From NCBI GenBank assembly GCA_025352785.1, contig JANXSD010000045.1, forward strand, positions 1 to 44,518: DNA of 44,518 nucleotides, given 5' to 3'. Positions 15,421 through 23,359 of the stretch are shown piece by piece. The notes under the pieces were generated by a model, which did no database searches, had not been told where the DNA came from, and was given only the letters and a program-made list of their open reading frames with translations. The position numbers and the translations under genes are program-made. This DNA is from Bacteroidota bacterium (GTDB lineage Bacteria > Bacteroidota > Bacteroidia > AKYH767-A > OLB10). The stretch's first letter is position 1. Each line of letters starts with the position of its first letter.

Positions 15421-17733
15421 ATGAAAAGTTTACTCACTAATAATATTCCATTAGCAGAAAATCCAGAACGTTTTACTGGATTACGTTTACAACGACCAGA
15501 AAAAGTAGCAGGAGGTTTGAAAGCCGTTTTCAATAGTGCTAAGTACGTTTTTGGCGCTATGAATATCATGAGAGGAATAAAAGCTTTAGGAAAGTTGAAT
15601 CAATTTGATGGACCTGACTGCCCTGGTTGTGCTTGGCCTGATCCAGATAGGGAGAGATCTTCTATTGCCGAATATTGTGAAAATGGTGCAAAGGCTATTG
15701 CAGAAGAATCAACTACTAGAATTGTGAATGCTAATTTTTTTAAAAACAATTCAATCTATGATCTTTCTAAACTAAGTGATTATGAAATTGGTCAGAAGGG
15801 ACGACTTACGCAACCCATGTATCTTAAAGAAGGTGCAGCAAATTATGAGCCTATCGATTGGGATGTTGCGTTTGATATCATTGGAAATAAACTTAACAGT
15901 TTAATTACTCCAGATGAAGCGGTATTTTATACTTCGGGAAGAGCTAGTAATGAAGCTGCTTTTTTATATCAACTTTTCGTTAGAGAATATGGAACAAATA
16001 ATTTGCCCGATTGCAGTAATATGTGCCATGAGTCAAGTGGGGTAGCATTATCAGAATCATTAGGTATTGGCAAGGGCTCCGTAAAACTCGAAGATTTTTA
16101 TGTAGCGGAAGTGATAATTATAATGGGTCAAAACCCTGGAACAAATCATCCACGAATGCTTACAGCTTTGCAAAAAGCTAAAGAAAATAAAGTGAAAATA
16201 ATTTCAGTTAATCCTTTAAAGGAAACTGGACTTCTTGCTTTTAGTTATCCTCAAAATGTAAAAGGTATATTTGGCATTTCAACTGCTTTAACTGATATTT
16301 ATTTGCAAATTAAAATAAACGGTGATTTAGCGTTGTTAAAAGGATTTGCTATACTGATGTTAGAGGCTGAATTAAAAAATCCAGGTTCTGTTTTTGATAA
16401 TGAATTTATTGAAAGTAATACTGAAGGGTTAACGGAATATATTCGACATTTAAAACAACAAGATTTAAAAGGTTTGATCGAATCTTCAGGTGTGGAAGAA
16501 GAATCTTTTTATGCTGCAGCAGAATTGCTCATCAATAAAAAGAAAATTATTATTTGTTGGGCAATGGGATTAACACAACATAAGAACGCTGTTGATACCA
16601 TTAAAGAAATTGTAAATATTTTATTGCTTAAAGGAAGTATTGGAAAGTCGGGAGCTGGAACTTGTCCTGTACGTGGACACAGCAATGTGCAAGGAGATAG
16701 AACGATGGGGATTTATGAAAAGCCATCATTACAATTTTTAAATGCAATTGAAAAGAAATATAATTTTTCACCACCCGCAAAACATGGATATGATACAGTA
16801 GCGTCTATTCACGCTATGAATGAGAAAAAAGTAAAAGTTTTTTTCGCCTTAGGCGGAAATTTTTTGTCTGCGACACCAGATACTAAATTTACTTCTGAGG
16901 CGATGCGTAAATGTGATTTAACAGTTCATGTATCTACTAAGTTAAACAGAAGTCATTTGATTCATGGTAAAGAAGCTATTATATTCCCATGTTTGGGAAG
17001 AACTGATATAGATCTTGTTAATGGTAAAGAGCAATTCGTTACTGTAGAAAATTCGATGGGTATAGTTCATAGTTCCAGAGGTAATTTACACCCTGTATCT
17101 AAGAATATATTAAGTGAACCAGTTATTGTATGCAAATTAGCATTAGCAACATTAGGGTTAACAAGTAAGGTGCCTTGGCATGATTACATGTTAGATTACG
17201 ATACTATACGAAACGATATTGCTGATACGATTGATGGATTTGAAAATTACAATATTCGCGTACGCAAAACTGGTGGATTTTATCTGCCGAATTGTAATAG
17301 AGATGGAAAATTTAATACGATAAATGGAATTGCTAAATTCAACATTGCTAAGGTTTCAGAAAATGTACTTGAGGATGATGATTATATAATGATGACTATT
17401 CGTAGTCATGATCAATTTAATACTACTATTTATGGTTTGAACGATCGTTATCGTGGTATATTCAATGAGCGACGTGTAATTTTGATGAATAAAAAGGATA
17501 TAAAAAATGCAGGATTTAATGGTGGTGAAGTAATAGATATTTTTAATTATCATGAAAACATAGAACGTGCTGCGCATGGATTTATCATCGTTCCATTTGA
17601 TATTCCACAAAAGTGTACTGCGACTTATTTTCCAGAAACAAATGTGTTAGTTCCAATCAATAGCACGGCCGATAAAAGTAATACTCCAACATCGAAAATG
17701 GTGATCATTAAAATTAAAAAAGCAGTGAAATAG
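15421..17733 (+). CDS. FdhF/YdeP-type molybdopterin oxidoreductase
   Basis: 770 residues, close to the usual length of the YdeP-like formate dehydrogenase alpha subunit family (E. coli YdeP is linked to acid resistance). Residues about 63-90 hold DCPGCAWPDPDRERS with C67, C70 and a further C86, in place of a full four-Cys ferredoxin-type motif. A segment with DWDVAFDIIG (about 141-150), FYTSGRASNEAAFLYQ and CSNMCHESSGVAL (about 199-213) forms the Mo-bis-MGD core; the Cys before HESS is the likely Mo ligand. MGQNPGTNHPRML, GTCPVRGHSNVQGDRTMG and a C-terminal molydop-binding domain (MMTIRSHDQFNTTIYG onwards) complete the fold. No Tat signal is seen, so it is cytoplasmic. The natural substrate is not established for the family; formate is one candidate. 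Confidence 0.88.
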   Translation: MKSLLTNNIPLAENPERFTGLRLQRPEKVAGGLKAVFNSAKYVFGAMNIMRGIKALGKLNQFDGPDCPGCAWPDPDRERSSIAEYCENGAKAIAEESTTRIVNANFFKNNSIYDLSKLSDYEIGQKGRLTQPMYLKEGAANYEPIDWDVAFDIIGNKLNSLITPDEAVFYTSGRASNEAAFLYQLFVREYGTNNLPDCSNMCHESSGVALSESLGIGKGSVKLEDFYVAEVIIIMGQNPGTNHPRMLTALQKAKENKVKIISVNPLKETGLLAFSYPQNVKGIFGISTALTDIYLQIKINGDLALLKGFAILMLEAELKNPGSVFDNEFIESNTEGLTEYIRHLKQQDLKGLIESSGVEEESFYAAAELLINKKKIIICWAMGLTQHKNAVDTIKEIVNILLLKGSIGKSGAGTCPVRGHSNVQGDRTMGIYEKPSLQFLNAIEKKYNFSPPAKHGYDTVASIHAMNEKKVKVFFALGGNFLSATPDTKFTSEAMRKCDLTVHVSTKLNRSHLIHGKEAIIFPCLGRTDIDLVNGKEQFVTVENSMGIVHSSRGNLHPVSKNILSEPVIVCKLALATLGLTSKVPWHDYMLDYDTIRNDIADTIDGFENYNIRVRKTGGFYLPNCNRDGKFNTINGIAKFNIAKVSENVLEDDDYIMMTIRSHDQFNTTIYGLNDRYRGIFNERRVILMNKKDIKNAGFNGGEVIDIFNYHENIERAAHGFIIVPFDIPQKCTATYFPETNVLVPINSTADKSNTPTSKMVIIKIKKAVK

Positions 17734-18036
17734 AATTTAATTTATGGGTTTAAAAGTAGCTTAATATTTCTATAATATATTGATGATCATTATGGTAATG
17801 GACTTTCAGGCTATTATTATATAGTAGTTAAACGGATACTACATCAAAAATTAATGTTTGATGCGTATACTTGCAGTAATAAAGAGTATGAACTCCTTAC
17901 ATTAGTGGTTATTCAGCGTATTTTAATTGTTAATAATCATAAGAAGGATAAAAGAGTGATTCATTCTAATTTCATTTCTTTGTAGGAACTTTGGCAAGGT
18001 CGTTGTTATGCCCGCCATATAAAATTAATTAAGCTT
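17734..18036 (+). other. 303-bp intergenic stretch before the DUF1573 pair
   Basis: AT-rich with no coding frame worth calling and no strong hairpin. Near-matches to the -7 element occur (TTTCTTTG about 50 bases before the next ATG), but none is exact, so the DUF1573 promoter is not fixed. Confidence 0.4.
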
Positions 18037-18504
18037 ATGAAAAAGATATTCGCGTTACTGTTATTTATAAGTTTTTCTTCTTTTGCAGCAAATGCACAAA
18101 CTGAAAAAGTTGCAACATCGAAGAGTACAGCCGATATTGCATTTGAAACAGAAGTTCATGATTTTGGCACTATTGATTATGCAGGTGATGGCACCTATGC
18201 TTTTAAATTCACAAATACAGGAAAGGATCCGTTAATTATTGCAGATGCTAAAGGTTCATGCGGATGTACAGTGCCGAAATGGCCAAAGGAACCAGTGTTA
18301 AAAGGACAGAGTAATTATATTAATGTTAGTTATGATACAAAACGTCCTGGTCCTTTTACTAAAACAGTTACGATTAATTGCAATGCAATTTCAGCCACTA
18401 AAGTTTTAACCATTAAAGGAGTAGTGAAGTCGCAAGAACAAACTGAAGATGCTACACCTTTAAAGAAATCTGGCGGTTTATCCCCACTAGAAAATACAAA
18501 ATAA
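18037..18504 (+). CDS. DUF1573 secreted protein, copy 1
   Basis: 155 residues. Signal peptide MKKIFALLLFISFSSFAANA with cleavage before Q21. The DUF1573 (Ig-like/ASH-type) domain spans about 35-130: HDFGTIDYAGDGTYAFKF, NTGKDPLIIADAKGSCGCT, then PKWPKEPVLKGQS and the YDTKRPGPFTKTVTI strand. The SCGC motif is invariant in the family. Function is unknown; a periplasmic or surface-associated role is inferred. The next gene, 36 bases on, encodes a close paralogue, so the pair looks like a tandem duplication. The C-terminal tail (about 130-155) is variable and polar. Confidence 0.85.
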   Translation: MKKIFALLLFISFSSFAANAQTEKVATSKSTADIAFETEVHDFGTIDYAGDGTYAFKFTNTGKDPLIIADAKGSCGCTVPKWPKEPVLKGQSNYINVSYDTKRPGPFTKTVTINCNAISATKVLTIKGVVKSQEQTEDATPLKKSGGLSPLENTK

Positions 18505-18540
18505 AAATTTATAAACCAATAACAATACATAACAAACAAA

Positions 18541-19020
18541 ATGAAAAAAACCTTCCTTTTGGCTGCTTGCACCTTGATGTTTGCTGTAGCTGCCAACGCT
18601 CAAACAGACAAAACAGTTGCTAAGCCAGCAACAGCTCCTGCAGTGGTAGCACCTGCACCAGCTTCAACATCAGAAATGACTTTTGAAGTTGAAGAATATA
18701 ATTTTGGCACCATTAAACAAGGAGAAGCGGTAACACGTGAATTTACATTCACAAATACTGGTAAAGAAGATTTAATAATTACAAATGCACAAGGATCATG
18801 CGGATGCACGGTTCCTACATGGCCAAAAGAGCCAATTAAAAAAGCTGCAAAAGGTGTTATTAAAGTAACTTTCAATTCAGCTGGGAAAATGGGATTACAG
18901 GACAAAACTGTAACTATCACTTCAAATGCAAAAAATAGTCCACGTGTAATACACTTAAAAGGAACTGTTGAAGCACCTGCTACACCAGCAGAAGTAAAAC
19001 CAGCACCAACAAAAGAGTAA
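18541..19020 (+). CDS. DUF1573 secreted protein, copy 2
   Basis: 159 residues. Signal peptide MKKTFLLAACTLMFAVAANA, then a low-complexity Ala/Pro linker (KPATAPAVVAPAPAST, about 28-43) not found in copy 1. The DUF1573 domain (about 50-140) has YNFGTIKQGEAVTREFTF, NTGKEDLIITNAQGSCGCT and PTWPKEPI, aligning block by block with copy 1. The C-terminus is again Ala/Pro-rich. It shares a transcript with copy 1 on spacing, and a hairpin terminator follows at 19046. The opposite-strand frame at 18600-19058 is a shadow of this biased composition. Confidence 0.85.
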   Translation: MKKTFLLAACTLMFAVAANAQTDKTVAKPATAPAVVAPAPASTSEMTFEVEEYNFGTIKQGEAVTREFTFTNTGKEDLIITNAQGSCGCTVPTWPKEPIKKAAKGVIKVTFNSAGKMGLQDKTVTITSNAKNSPRVIHLKGTVEAPATPAEVKPAPTKE

Positions 19021-19045
19021 TAATTAAAGCTATTCAGTAACTTTG

Positions 19046-19085
19046 TAGTCCTGATCAATTAATTTGGTCAGGACTATTTATTTTA
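19046..19085 (+). terminator. Hairpin terminator between DUF1573 and aminotransferase genes
   Basis: An 11-bp stem with one G-T wobble (TAGTCCTGATC at 19046-19056 with 19066-19076), a 9-base AT loop, then TTTATTTTA. It starts 26 bases after the DUF1573 stop and ends 5 bases before the aminotransferase ATG. An exact -7 element (TAACTTTG, 19038-19045) abuts its left arm. Confidence 0.7.
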
Positions 19086-19089
19086 ACTT

Positions 19090-20316
19090 ATGCCAAAGAT
19101 CTCCGACAAAGGGCTTCAAATGCCGCCATCTCCAATTCGTAAATTAGTTCCATTTGCTGAGGCAGCAAAAAAGCGTGGAATATCCATTTTTCATTTAAAT
19201 ATCGGTCAACCCGATATACATACGCCTGAAGTGATGCTAAATGCCATTCGCAATATTGATTTGAAAGTAATAGAATATAGTCATTCTGCGGGGATCGAAT
19301 CCTATCGTCGAAAACTTGCTGGATATTATCAAAAATTCAATATAAATGTTGATTATCAAGATATTATAATAACAACGGGTGGCTCTGAAGCGATTGAAAT
19401 TGGAATGATGGCATGTTTGAATCCGGGTGATGAGATCATCATACCAGAACCTTATTATGCTAATTACAATGGTTTCTCTACACAGGCAAATGTAATTGTT
19501 AAGCCTATTTCATCAACCATTGAAAGTGGATTCGCATTACCACCGATAGCAGATTTTGAAAAGGCAATTACTTCAAAAACAAAAGCAATACTTATCTGTA
19601 ATCCAAGTAATCCTACGGGATATTTATATTCTCGCGAAGAATTAGAGATCTTAAAGCAACTGGTATTGAAGTATGATTTATTTCTCTTTGCGGACGAAGT
19701 TTATAGAGAGTTTTGCTACGATGGAAAGGAATATGTTTCAGTAATGCATTTGGATGGTTTAGATCTACAAGTTGTATTGATGGATAGTATTTCCAAGCGA
19801 TATTCAGCATGTGGAGCAAGGATTGGCGCATTAATTTCACGTAATAAAGAGGTGATGACTGCAGCTTTGAAATTTGCCCAGGCGCGATTAAGCCCTCCAA
19901 CGTTTGGACAGATTGGGGCAGAAGCGGCCATTGATACACCAGATTCCTATTTTGTAGAAGTGAAAAGGGAGTATGTAGCAAGAAGAGATTTTGTAGTTGA
20001 TGCGTTAAATGAAATGGATGGCGTTTTTTGTCCAAAGCCTAGTGGTGCATTTTATTGCATGGCTGAGTTGCCAGTTGATGATACAGATAAATTTTGTCAA
20101 TGGTTATTAGAAGATTTCTCCTTTAACAACCAAACCGTAATGTTAGCTCCGGCGAGCGGATTTTATTCTAGGCCAGAACTTGGAAAACACCAAGTTAGAA
20201 TTGCGTATGTATTAAACTTGGAATCATTAAATGAGGCTATGGTATGTTTGAATGAAGCCCTAAAAGTTTATCCTGGAAGAATAGTTAAATCATCTTTTAA
20301 AAAAGAAAAGGTATAA
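19090..20316 (+). CDS. PLP-dependent class I/II aminotransferase (aspartate-aminotransferase-like)
   Basis: 408 residues, typical fold-type I length. The PLP-binding Lys is K236 in DSISKRYSACGARIG; R244 is the family Arg near it. NPSNPTG (171-177) and the DEVY motif (202-205) contribute the Asn and Asp/Tyr that hold the cofactor. The substrate-side N-terminal segment HLNIGQPDIHTPEVML (35-50) is typical of aspartate or aromatic aminotransferases that move an amino group to 2-oxoglutarate. Exact substrate is not resolved from sequence. The ATG at 19090 sits just past the hairpin. It stands alone on the plus strand with no pathway partner next to it. Confidence 0.85.
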   Translation: MPKISDKGLQMPPSPIRKLVPFAEAAKKRGISIFHLNIGQPDIHTPEVMLNAIRNIDLKVIEYSHSAGIESYRRKLAGYYQKFNINVDYQDIIITTGGSEAIEIGMMACLNPGDEIIIPEPYYANYNGFSTQANVIVKPISSTIESGFALPPIADFEKAITSKTKAILICNPSNPTGYLYSREELEILKQLVLKYDLFLFADEVYREFCYDGKEYVSVMHLDGLDLQVVLMDSISKRYSACGARIGALISRNKEVMTAALKFAQARLSPPTFGQIGAEAAIDTPDSYFVEVKREYVARRDFVVDALNEMDGVFCPKPSGAFYCMAELPVDDTDKFCQWLLEDFSFNNQTVMLAPASGFYSRPELGKHQVRIAYVLNLESLNEAMVCLNEALKVYPGRIVKSSFKKEKV

Positions 20317-20437
20317 GAATAAAAAGCGTTCATTCGTTTGAATTTGACTTTTAATTCGGGAATTACAGATTTTGTTGTTAAGAAAGCACTGTTAATATTT
20401 AACCGTATACTGGCTCTAGTATAGAATCGCTCCTAGG

Positions 20438-20445
20438 TAGATTTG
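20438..20445 (+). promoter_or_regulatory. Bacteroidota -7 element (TAGATTTG)
   Basis: Exact TAnnTTTG match 25 bases before the ATG of the glycosyltransferase at 20471. No TTTG at the -33 spacing. Confidence 0.45.
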
Positions 20446-20470
20446 TAGATTAAGACTGGATACCTACAGA

Positions 20471-21604
20471 ATGAGTATAATGATATTAACTGAATGGCTT
20501 CCATTCATAATTTTAGGATTGTTAGGACTAACGCTTATAGTTCAATTATACTATTTGTTGTTCGAATTATCAGTGGTAGGATTTTCGAAAGAAAAAAAGG
20601 ATGAAACAGAAAATTTCCCACCTATTTCGGTTATTATCTGTGCTCGTAATGAACTAAAGAATCTTCGTTCATTTTTACCATCAGTTTTAGAGCAAGATTA
20701 TCCTGAGTTTCAGGTGGTAGTAGTGAATGATTGTTCCTGGGATGAGTCGGCGAAATATCTTGAAGAGATGGAAGATGCTTATAGTGTTTTAAAAGTGGTA
20801 AGTATCCTTGAACAAGAAAAGTATCAGCATGGAAAAAAGTTCGCACTCACACTAGGAATAAAAGCGGCTGAATACCAGCAGTTACTTTTTACTGATGCGG
20901 ATTGTAAACCTGCTGATAAGAAGTGGATACAATCTATGGCGCGATCATTTTCAGAAGGAAAAGAGATTGTGATAGGTTATGGTGCTTATATGAAAGAACC
21001 AGGGTTTTTGAATAAATGGATTCGCTTTGATACAGCACAAAATGCACTTATGTTTTTATCAAGGGCAAAGAGGGGGAAGGCATATATGGGAGTGGGACGA
21101 AACCTTGCTTACTTAAAGACTTTGTTTTTTACGAATAAGGGATTTGCAAGCCACTATCATTTGATGTCGGGTGATGATGATTTGTTTATTAACGAGACGG
21201 CAACGAGTAAAAATGTAGCTGTTGATTTAAATCCCTCATCATTTACATATTCAAAACCTAAGACTACGTTAGGTACTTGGATTTGGCAAAAAAAACGACA
21301 CATGAGTACTGGGAAATACTACCGCAGACGAGACAAAATGTTGATAGGGTTATTCTTTAGTAGTCAAAGTTTGTTTTGGTTTTCTTTATTAGCTGCAATT
21401 TTATTGAAACTTAATATGGAGGTAATCGTATGTATGGTATCAATCCGGCTAGCTATACAAATGTTAATCTATTGGAGGGGCTTTAAAAAACTTGGTGAAA
21501 CCGACCTCGTACTTCTTGTTCCTATCTTTGATATCATCATTGCATTTGTTTATCCGTTGCTGGCAATTTCCAATCTCTTCGTAAAAACCAAATCCTGGAA
21601 ATAA
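20471..21604 (+). CDS. Membrane-anchored family 2 glycosyltransferase
   Basis: 377 residues. One membrane segment at the N-terminus (about 11-33), a cytoplasmic GT-A domain (about 50-260) and two or three membrane segments at the end (about 297-370). The GT2 marks are PISVIICARNELKNL (51-65), VVVVNDCSWDES (82-93), the DxD-type TDADC (141-145), SGDDDLF as the acceptor-side Asp cluster, and a (Q/R)xxRW-like WQKKRHMSTGKYYRR. This is the layout of processive or lipid-linked GT2 enzymes; donor and acceptor are unknown. The stop overlaps the ATG of the sigma-factor gene (TAATG), so the two are probably coupled. Confidence 0.82.
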   Translation: MSIMILTEWLPFIILGLLGLTLIVQLYYLLFELSVVGFSKEKKDETENFPPISVIICARNELKNLRSFLPSVLEQDYPEFQVVVVNDCSWDESAKYLEEMEDAYSVLKVVSILEQEKYQHGKKFALTLGIKAAEYQQLLFTDADCKPADKKWIQSMARSFSEGKEIVIGYGAYMKEPGFLNKWIRFDTAQNALMFLSRAKRGKAYMGVGRNLAYLKTLFFTNKGFASHYHLMSGDDDLFINETATSKNVAVDLNPSSFTYSKPKTTLGTWIWQKKRHMSTGKYYRRRDKMLIGLFFSSQSLFWFSLLAAILLKLNMEVIVCMVSIRLAIQMLIYWRGFKKLGETDLVLLVPIFDIIIAFVYPLLAISNLFVKTKSWK

Positions 21605-22329
21605 TGGCCTCCACCGCTACTCTTACCCAACCATCAGTTTCTTCAAAAAGAAGCAAAAATAGTTCATCAACCACCTCAACCATTATGGAACAACCAAAAG
21701 CCGAAGTAAAGGTTTCTGAAGATGAAATCCAGCATTTATCGGATAAAGCAATTAAGGATTATAAGCTAGTTCGACGAGCTGTTGAAAATAGTGATCAGAA
21801 AGCTTATGCAGAGTTAATGTCGCGTTATAAAGACTCTATTTATTATATGCTTTTGAAAATGGTTAATAACCGCGATGATGCCGAGGATTTGACTATTGAA
21901 GCTTTCGGAAAGGCATTCCGAAATATCAAACAATATACTCCGGATTATGCCTTCAGTACATGGCTCTTTAAAATTGCTACCAATAATTGTATCGATTTTA
22001 TTCGAAAAAAACGAAAGATGTTATTATCTATTGATCGTGGCTTTGAAAATGAAGAAGGACAAGATATATCACTTGAAGTGAAGTCGGATGGGCCAGGACC
22101 TGAAGATTTCTTAATTAAAAAAGAGAAAGTGTTGATGATGCGTGATGTGGTTGATAAATTAAAGCCTCGTTACCGCAGATTAGTGGAGCTGCGATATTAC
22201 CAAGAGTTATCTTATGAAGAGATTGCTGATGAGCTGAAACTACCTTTAGGGACAGTGAAAGCACAACTTTTCCGCGCTCGTGAATTCCTCTATCAGATAA
22301 TGAAAAATTCAGAGTACGTAAATCACTAA
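21604..22329 (+). CDS. Sigma-70 family (ECF-type) RNA polymerase sigma factor
   Basis: 241 residues. Residues 1-30 are Ser/Thr-rich and likely disordered. A second ATG at 21685 would remove 27 residues and is a reasonable alternative start. Sigma region 2 is at about 58-130 (AYAELMSRYKDSIYYMLL, DAEDLTIEAFGKAFRNI, FSTWLFKIATNNCIDFIRKK). Region 4 is at about 178-235 (LKPRYRRLVELRYYQELSYEEIADEL, then LPLGTVKAQLFRARE). No anti-sigma gene is adjacent. The length is a little above the ECF average because of the N-terminal tail. Confidence 0.88.
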   Translation: MASTATLTQPSVSSKRSKNSSSTTSTIMEQPKAEVKVSEDEIQHLSDKAIKDYKLVRRAVENSDQKAYAELMSRYKDSIYYMLLKMVNNRDDAEDLTIEAFGKAFRNIKQYTPDYAFSTWLFKIATNNCIDFIRKKRKMLLSIDRGFENEEGQDISLEVKSDGPGPEDFLIKKEKVLMMRDVVDKLKPRYRRLVELRYYQELSYEEIADELKLPLGTVKAQLFRAREFLYQIMKNSEYVNH

Positions 22330-22350
22330 GTATTCCATCAAAAACTAAAC

Positions 22351-22358
22351 TACATTTG
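22351..22358 (+). promoter_or_regulatory. Bacteroidota -7 element (TACATTTG) for rsmG
   Basis: Exact TAnnTTTG match that ends only 4 bases before the rsmG ATG. If used, the transcript would be nearly or fully leaderless. No -33 TTTG is visible. Confidence 0.4.
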
Positions 22359-22362
22359 CCCT

Positions 22363-23013
22363 ATGCTAAACAGTATAGGGCAATTTGCATTTATAGATAA
22401 TTATTTTCCGGGATTAACGGCAAATCAGATAAAACAATTCGAATTATTACCAGCATTATACCAAACTTGGAATGAGAAAGTTAATCTTATTTCTCGTAAG
22501 GATATAGACCAATTAATGGAACGACATGTTTTGCATTCATTGGCAGTGGCAAAGGTTGTACGGTTTAATGATGGAGCACACGTGATGGATGTTGGAACTG
22601 GAGGAGGATTTCCAGGAATTCCATTAGCGATTTTATATCCAAATGTTAAGTTCTATCTTGTTGATTCTATCGAAAAAAAGATAAAAGCAGTTCAAGATAT
22701 TGTTCTTCAGCTAGGTTTAACAAATGTGGAAGTGATTAGAGGAAGAGCTGAAGAGCAAAAACTTAAATTAGATTATGTAGTTTCTAGGGCAGCAGCACCC
22801 ATGTCTAACTTAGTTAGTTGGACAAGATCTCAATTGATTTCTGGGCAAGCAGGGAGTTTGCCAAATGGCTGGATTGTATTGAAGGGTGGTGATTTACGTG
22901 AGGAATTACACGCATTTGGAAAACTTCCCGAACTTTATACTATCAATGACTTCTTTCCTTCGGAGGTATTCGAACAGAAAGTTGTGGTTTACCTTGCACG
23001 ACAAATAATATAA
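22363..23013 (+). CDS. rsmG: 16S rRNA (guanine527-N7)-methyltransferase RsmG
   Basis: 216 residues, normal for the family. RsmG methylates G527 in the 530 loop of 16S rRNA with SAM. The family opening (YFPGLTANQIKQFELL; WNEKVNLISRKDIDQL; ERHVLHSLAV) is followed by the SAM-binding DVGTGGGFPGIPLAI (76-90) and the VDSIEKKIKAV strand (about 104-114). VVSRAAAPMSNLVSW and VLKGGDLREEL near the C-terminus are also typical. The ATG at 22363 is the only good start before the conserved region. It is followed by rpmH, which has its own promoter. Confidence 0.93.
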   Translation: MLNSIGQFAFIDNYFPGLTANQIKQFELLPALYQTWNEKVNLISRKDIDQLMERHVLHSLAVAKVVRFNDGAHVMDVGTGGGFPGIPLAILYPNVKFYLVDSIEKKIKAVQDIVLQLGLTNVEVIRGRAEEQKLKLDYVVSRAAAPMSNLVSWTRSQLISGQAGSLPNGWIVLKGGDLREELHAFGKLPELYTINDFFPSEVFEQKVVVYLARQII

Positions 23014-23028
23014 TATTTTACTTTCTAT

Positions 23029-23058
23029 TTTGATACAATCATAATTTTCCTATCTTTG
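23029..23058 (+). promoter_or_regulatory. Full Bacteroidota promoter (-33 TTTG, -7 TATCTTTG) of rpmH
   Basis: TTTG at 23029-23032 and TATCTTTG at 23051-23058 are separated by 18 bases, a full match to the Bacteroidota consensus and the strongest promoter in the window. The ATG of rpmH lies 31 bases downstream. Confidence 0.85.
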
Positions 23059-23089
23059 CCGTCCCGTATTAATTAATTTAAACATCGCT

Positions 23090-23248
23090 ATGTTAAGGAC
23101 ATATCAACCCTCGTTACGTAAACGCAGAAATAAACATGGATTCCGTGAGCGTATGGCTTCTGCTAATGGTCGCAGGGTATTGGCAGCTCGTCGTAAAAAA
23201 GGACGTAAAAAATTAACAGTATCTGACGAAAGAAGTTGGAGAAAATAA
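23090..23248 (+). CDS. rpmH: 50S ribosomal protein L34
   Basis: 52 codons, below many ORF-calling thresholds. The product begins [20 protein letters not shown], continues with [22 protein letters not shown], and ends in SDERSWRK. These are the invariant L34 features: a highly basic helix, HGFR, and the R-M-x-x-x-x-GR-x-V-L-x-x-RR-x-KGR core. L34 sits at the 23S rRNA core of the large subunit. It is flanked by its own promoter and terminator, so it forms a one-gene transcript. The dnaA/rnpA neighbours common in other phyla are absent here. Confidence 0.97.
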   Translation: MLRTYQPSLRKRRNKHGFRERMASANGRRVLAARRKKGRKKLTVSDERSWRK

Positions 23249-23277
23249 TATTACCCTCTTAAATAAGACCTTTACAT

Positions 23278-23313
23278 GGGCATCTCATAAAATGGGGTGC
23301 CCTAATTTTTTTT
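23278..23313 (+). terminator. Rho-independent terminator of rpmH
   Basis: An 11-bp stem (GGGCATCTCAT at 23278-23288 with 23292-23302, G-T wobbles included), a 3-base loop, then CTAA and a T tract to 23313. Confidence 0.9.
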
Positions 23314-23359
23314 GTCCAATCCTTATCATGAAAGATTAAAAGTTTAACAATTGATTGCT

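Noticed and set aside
18600-19058. 152-codon minus-strand frame over DUF1573 copy 2
   Set aside because: A mirror of the Ala/Pro-rich coding sequence; the plus-strand DUF1573 motifs and signal peptide are decisive.
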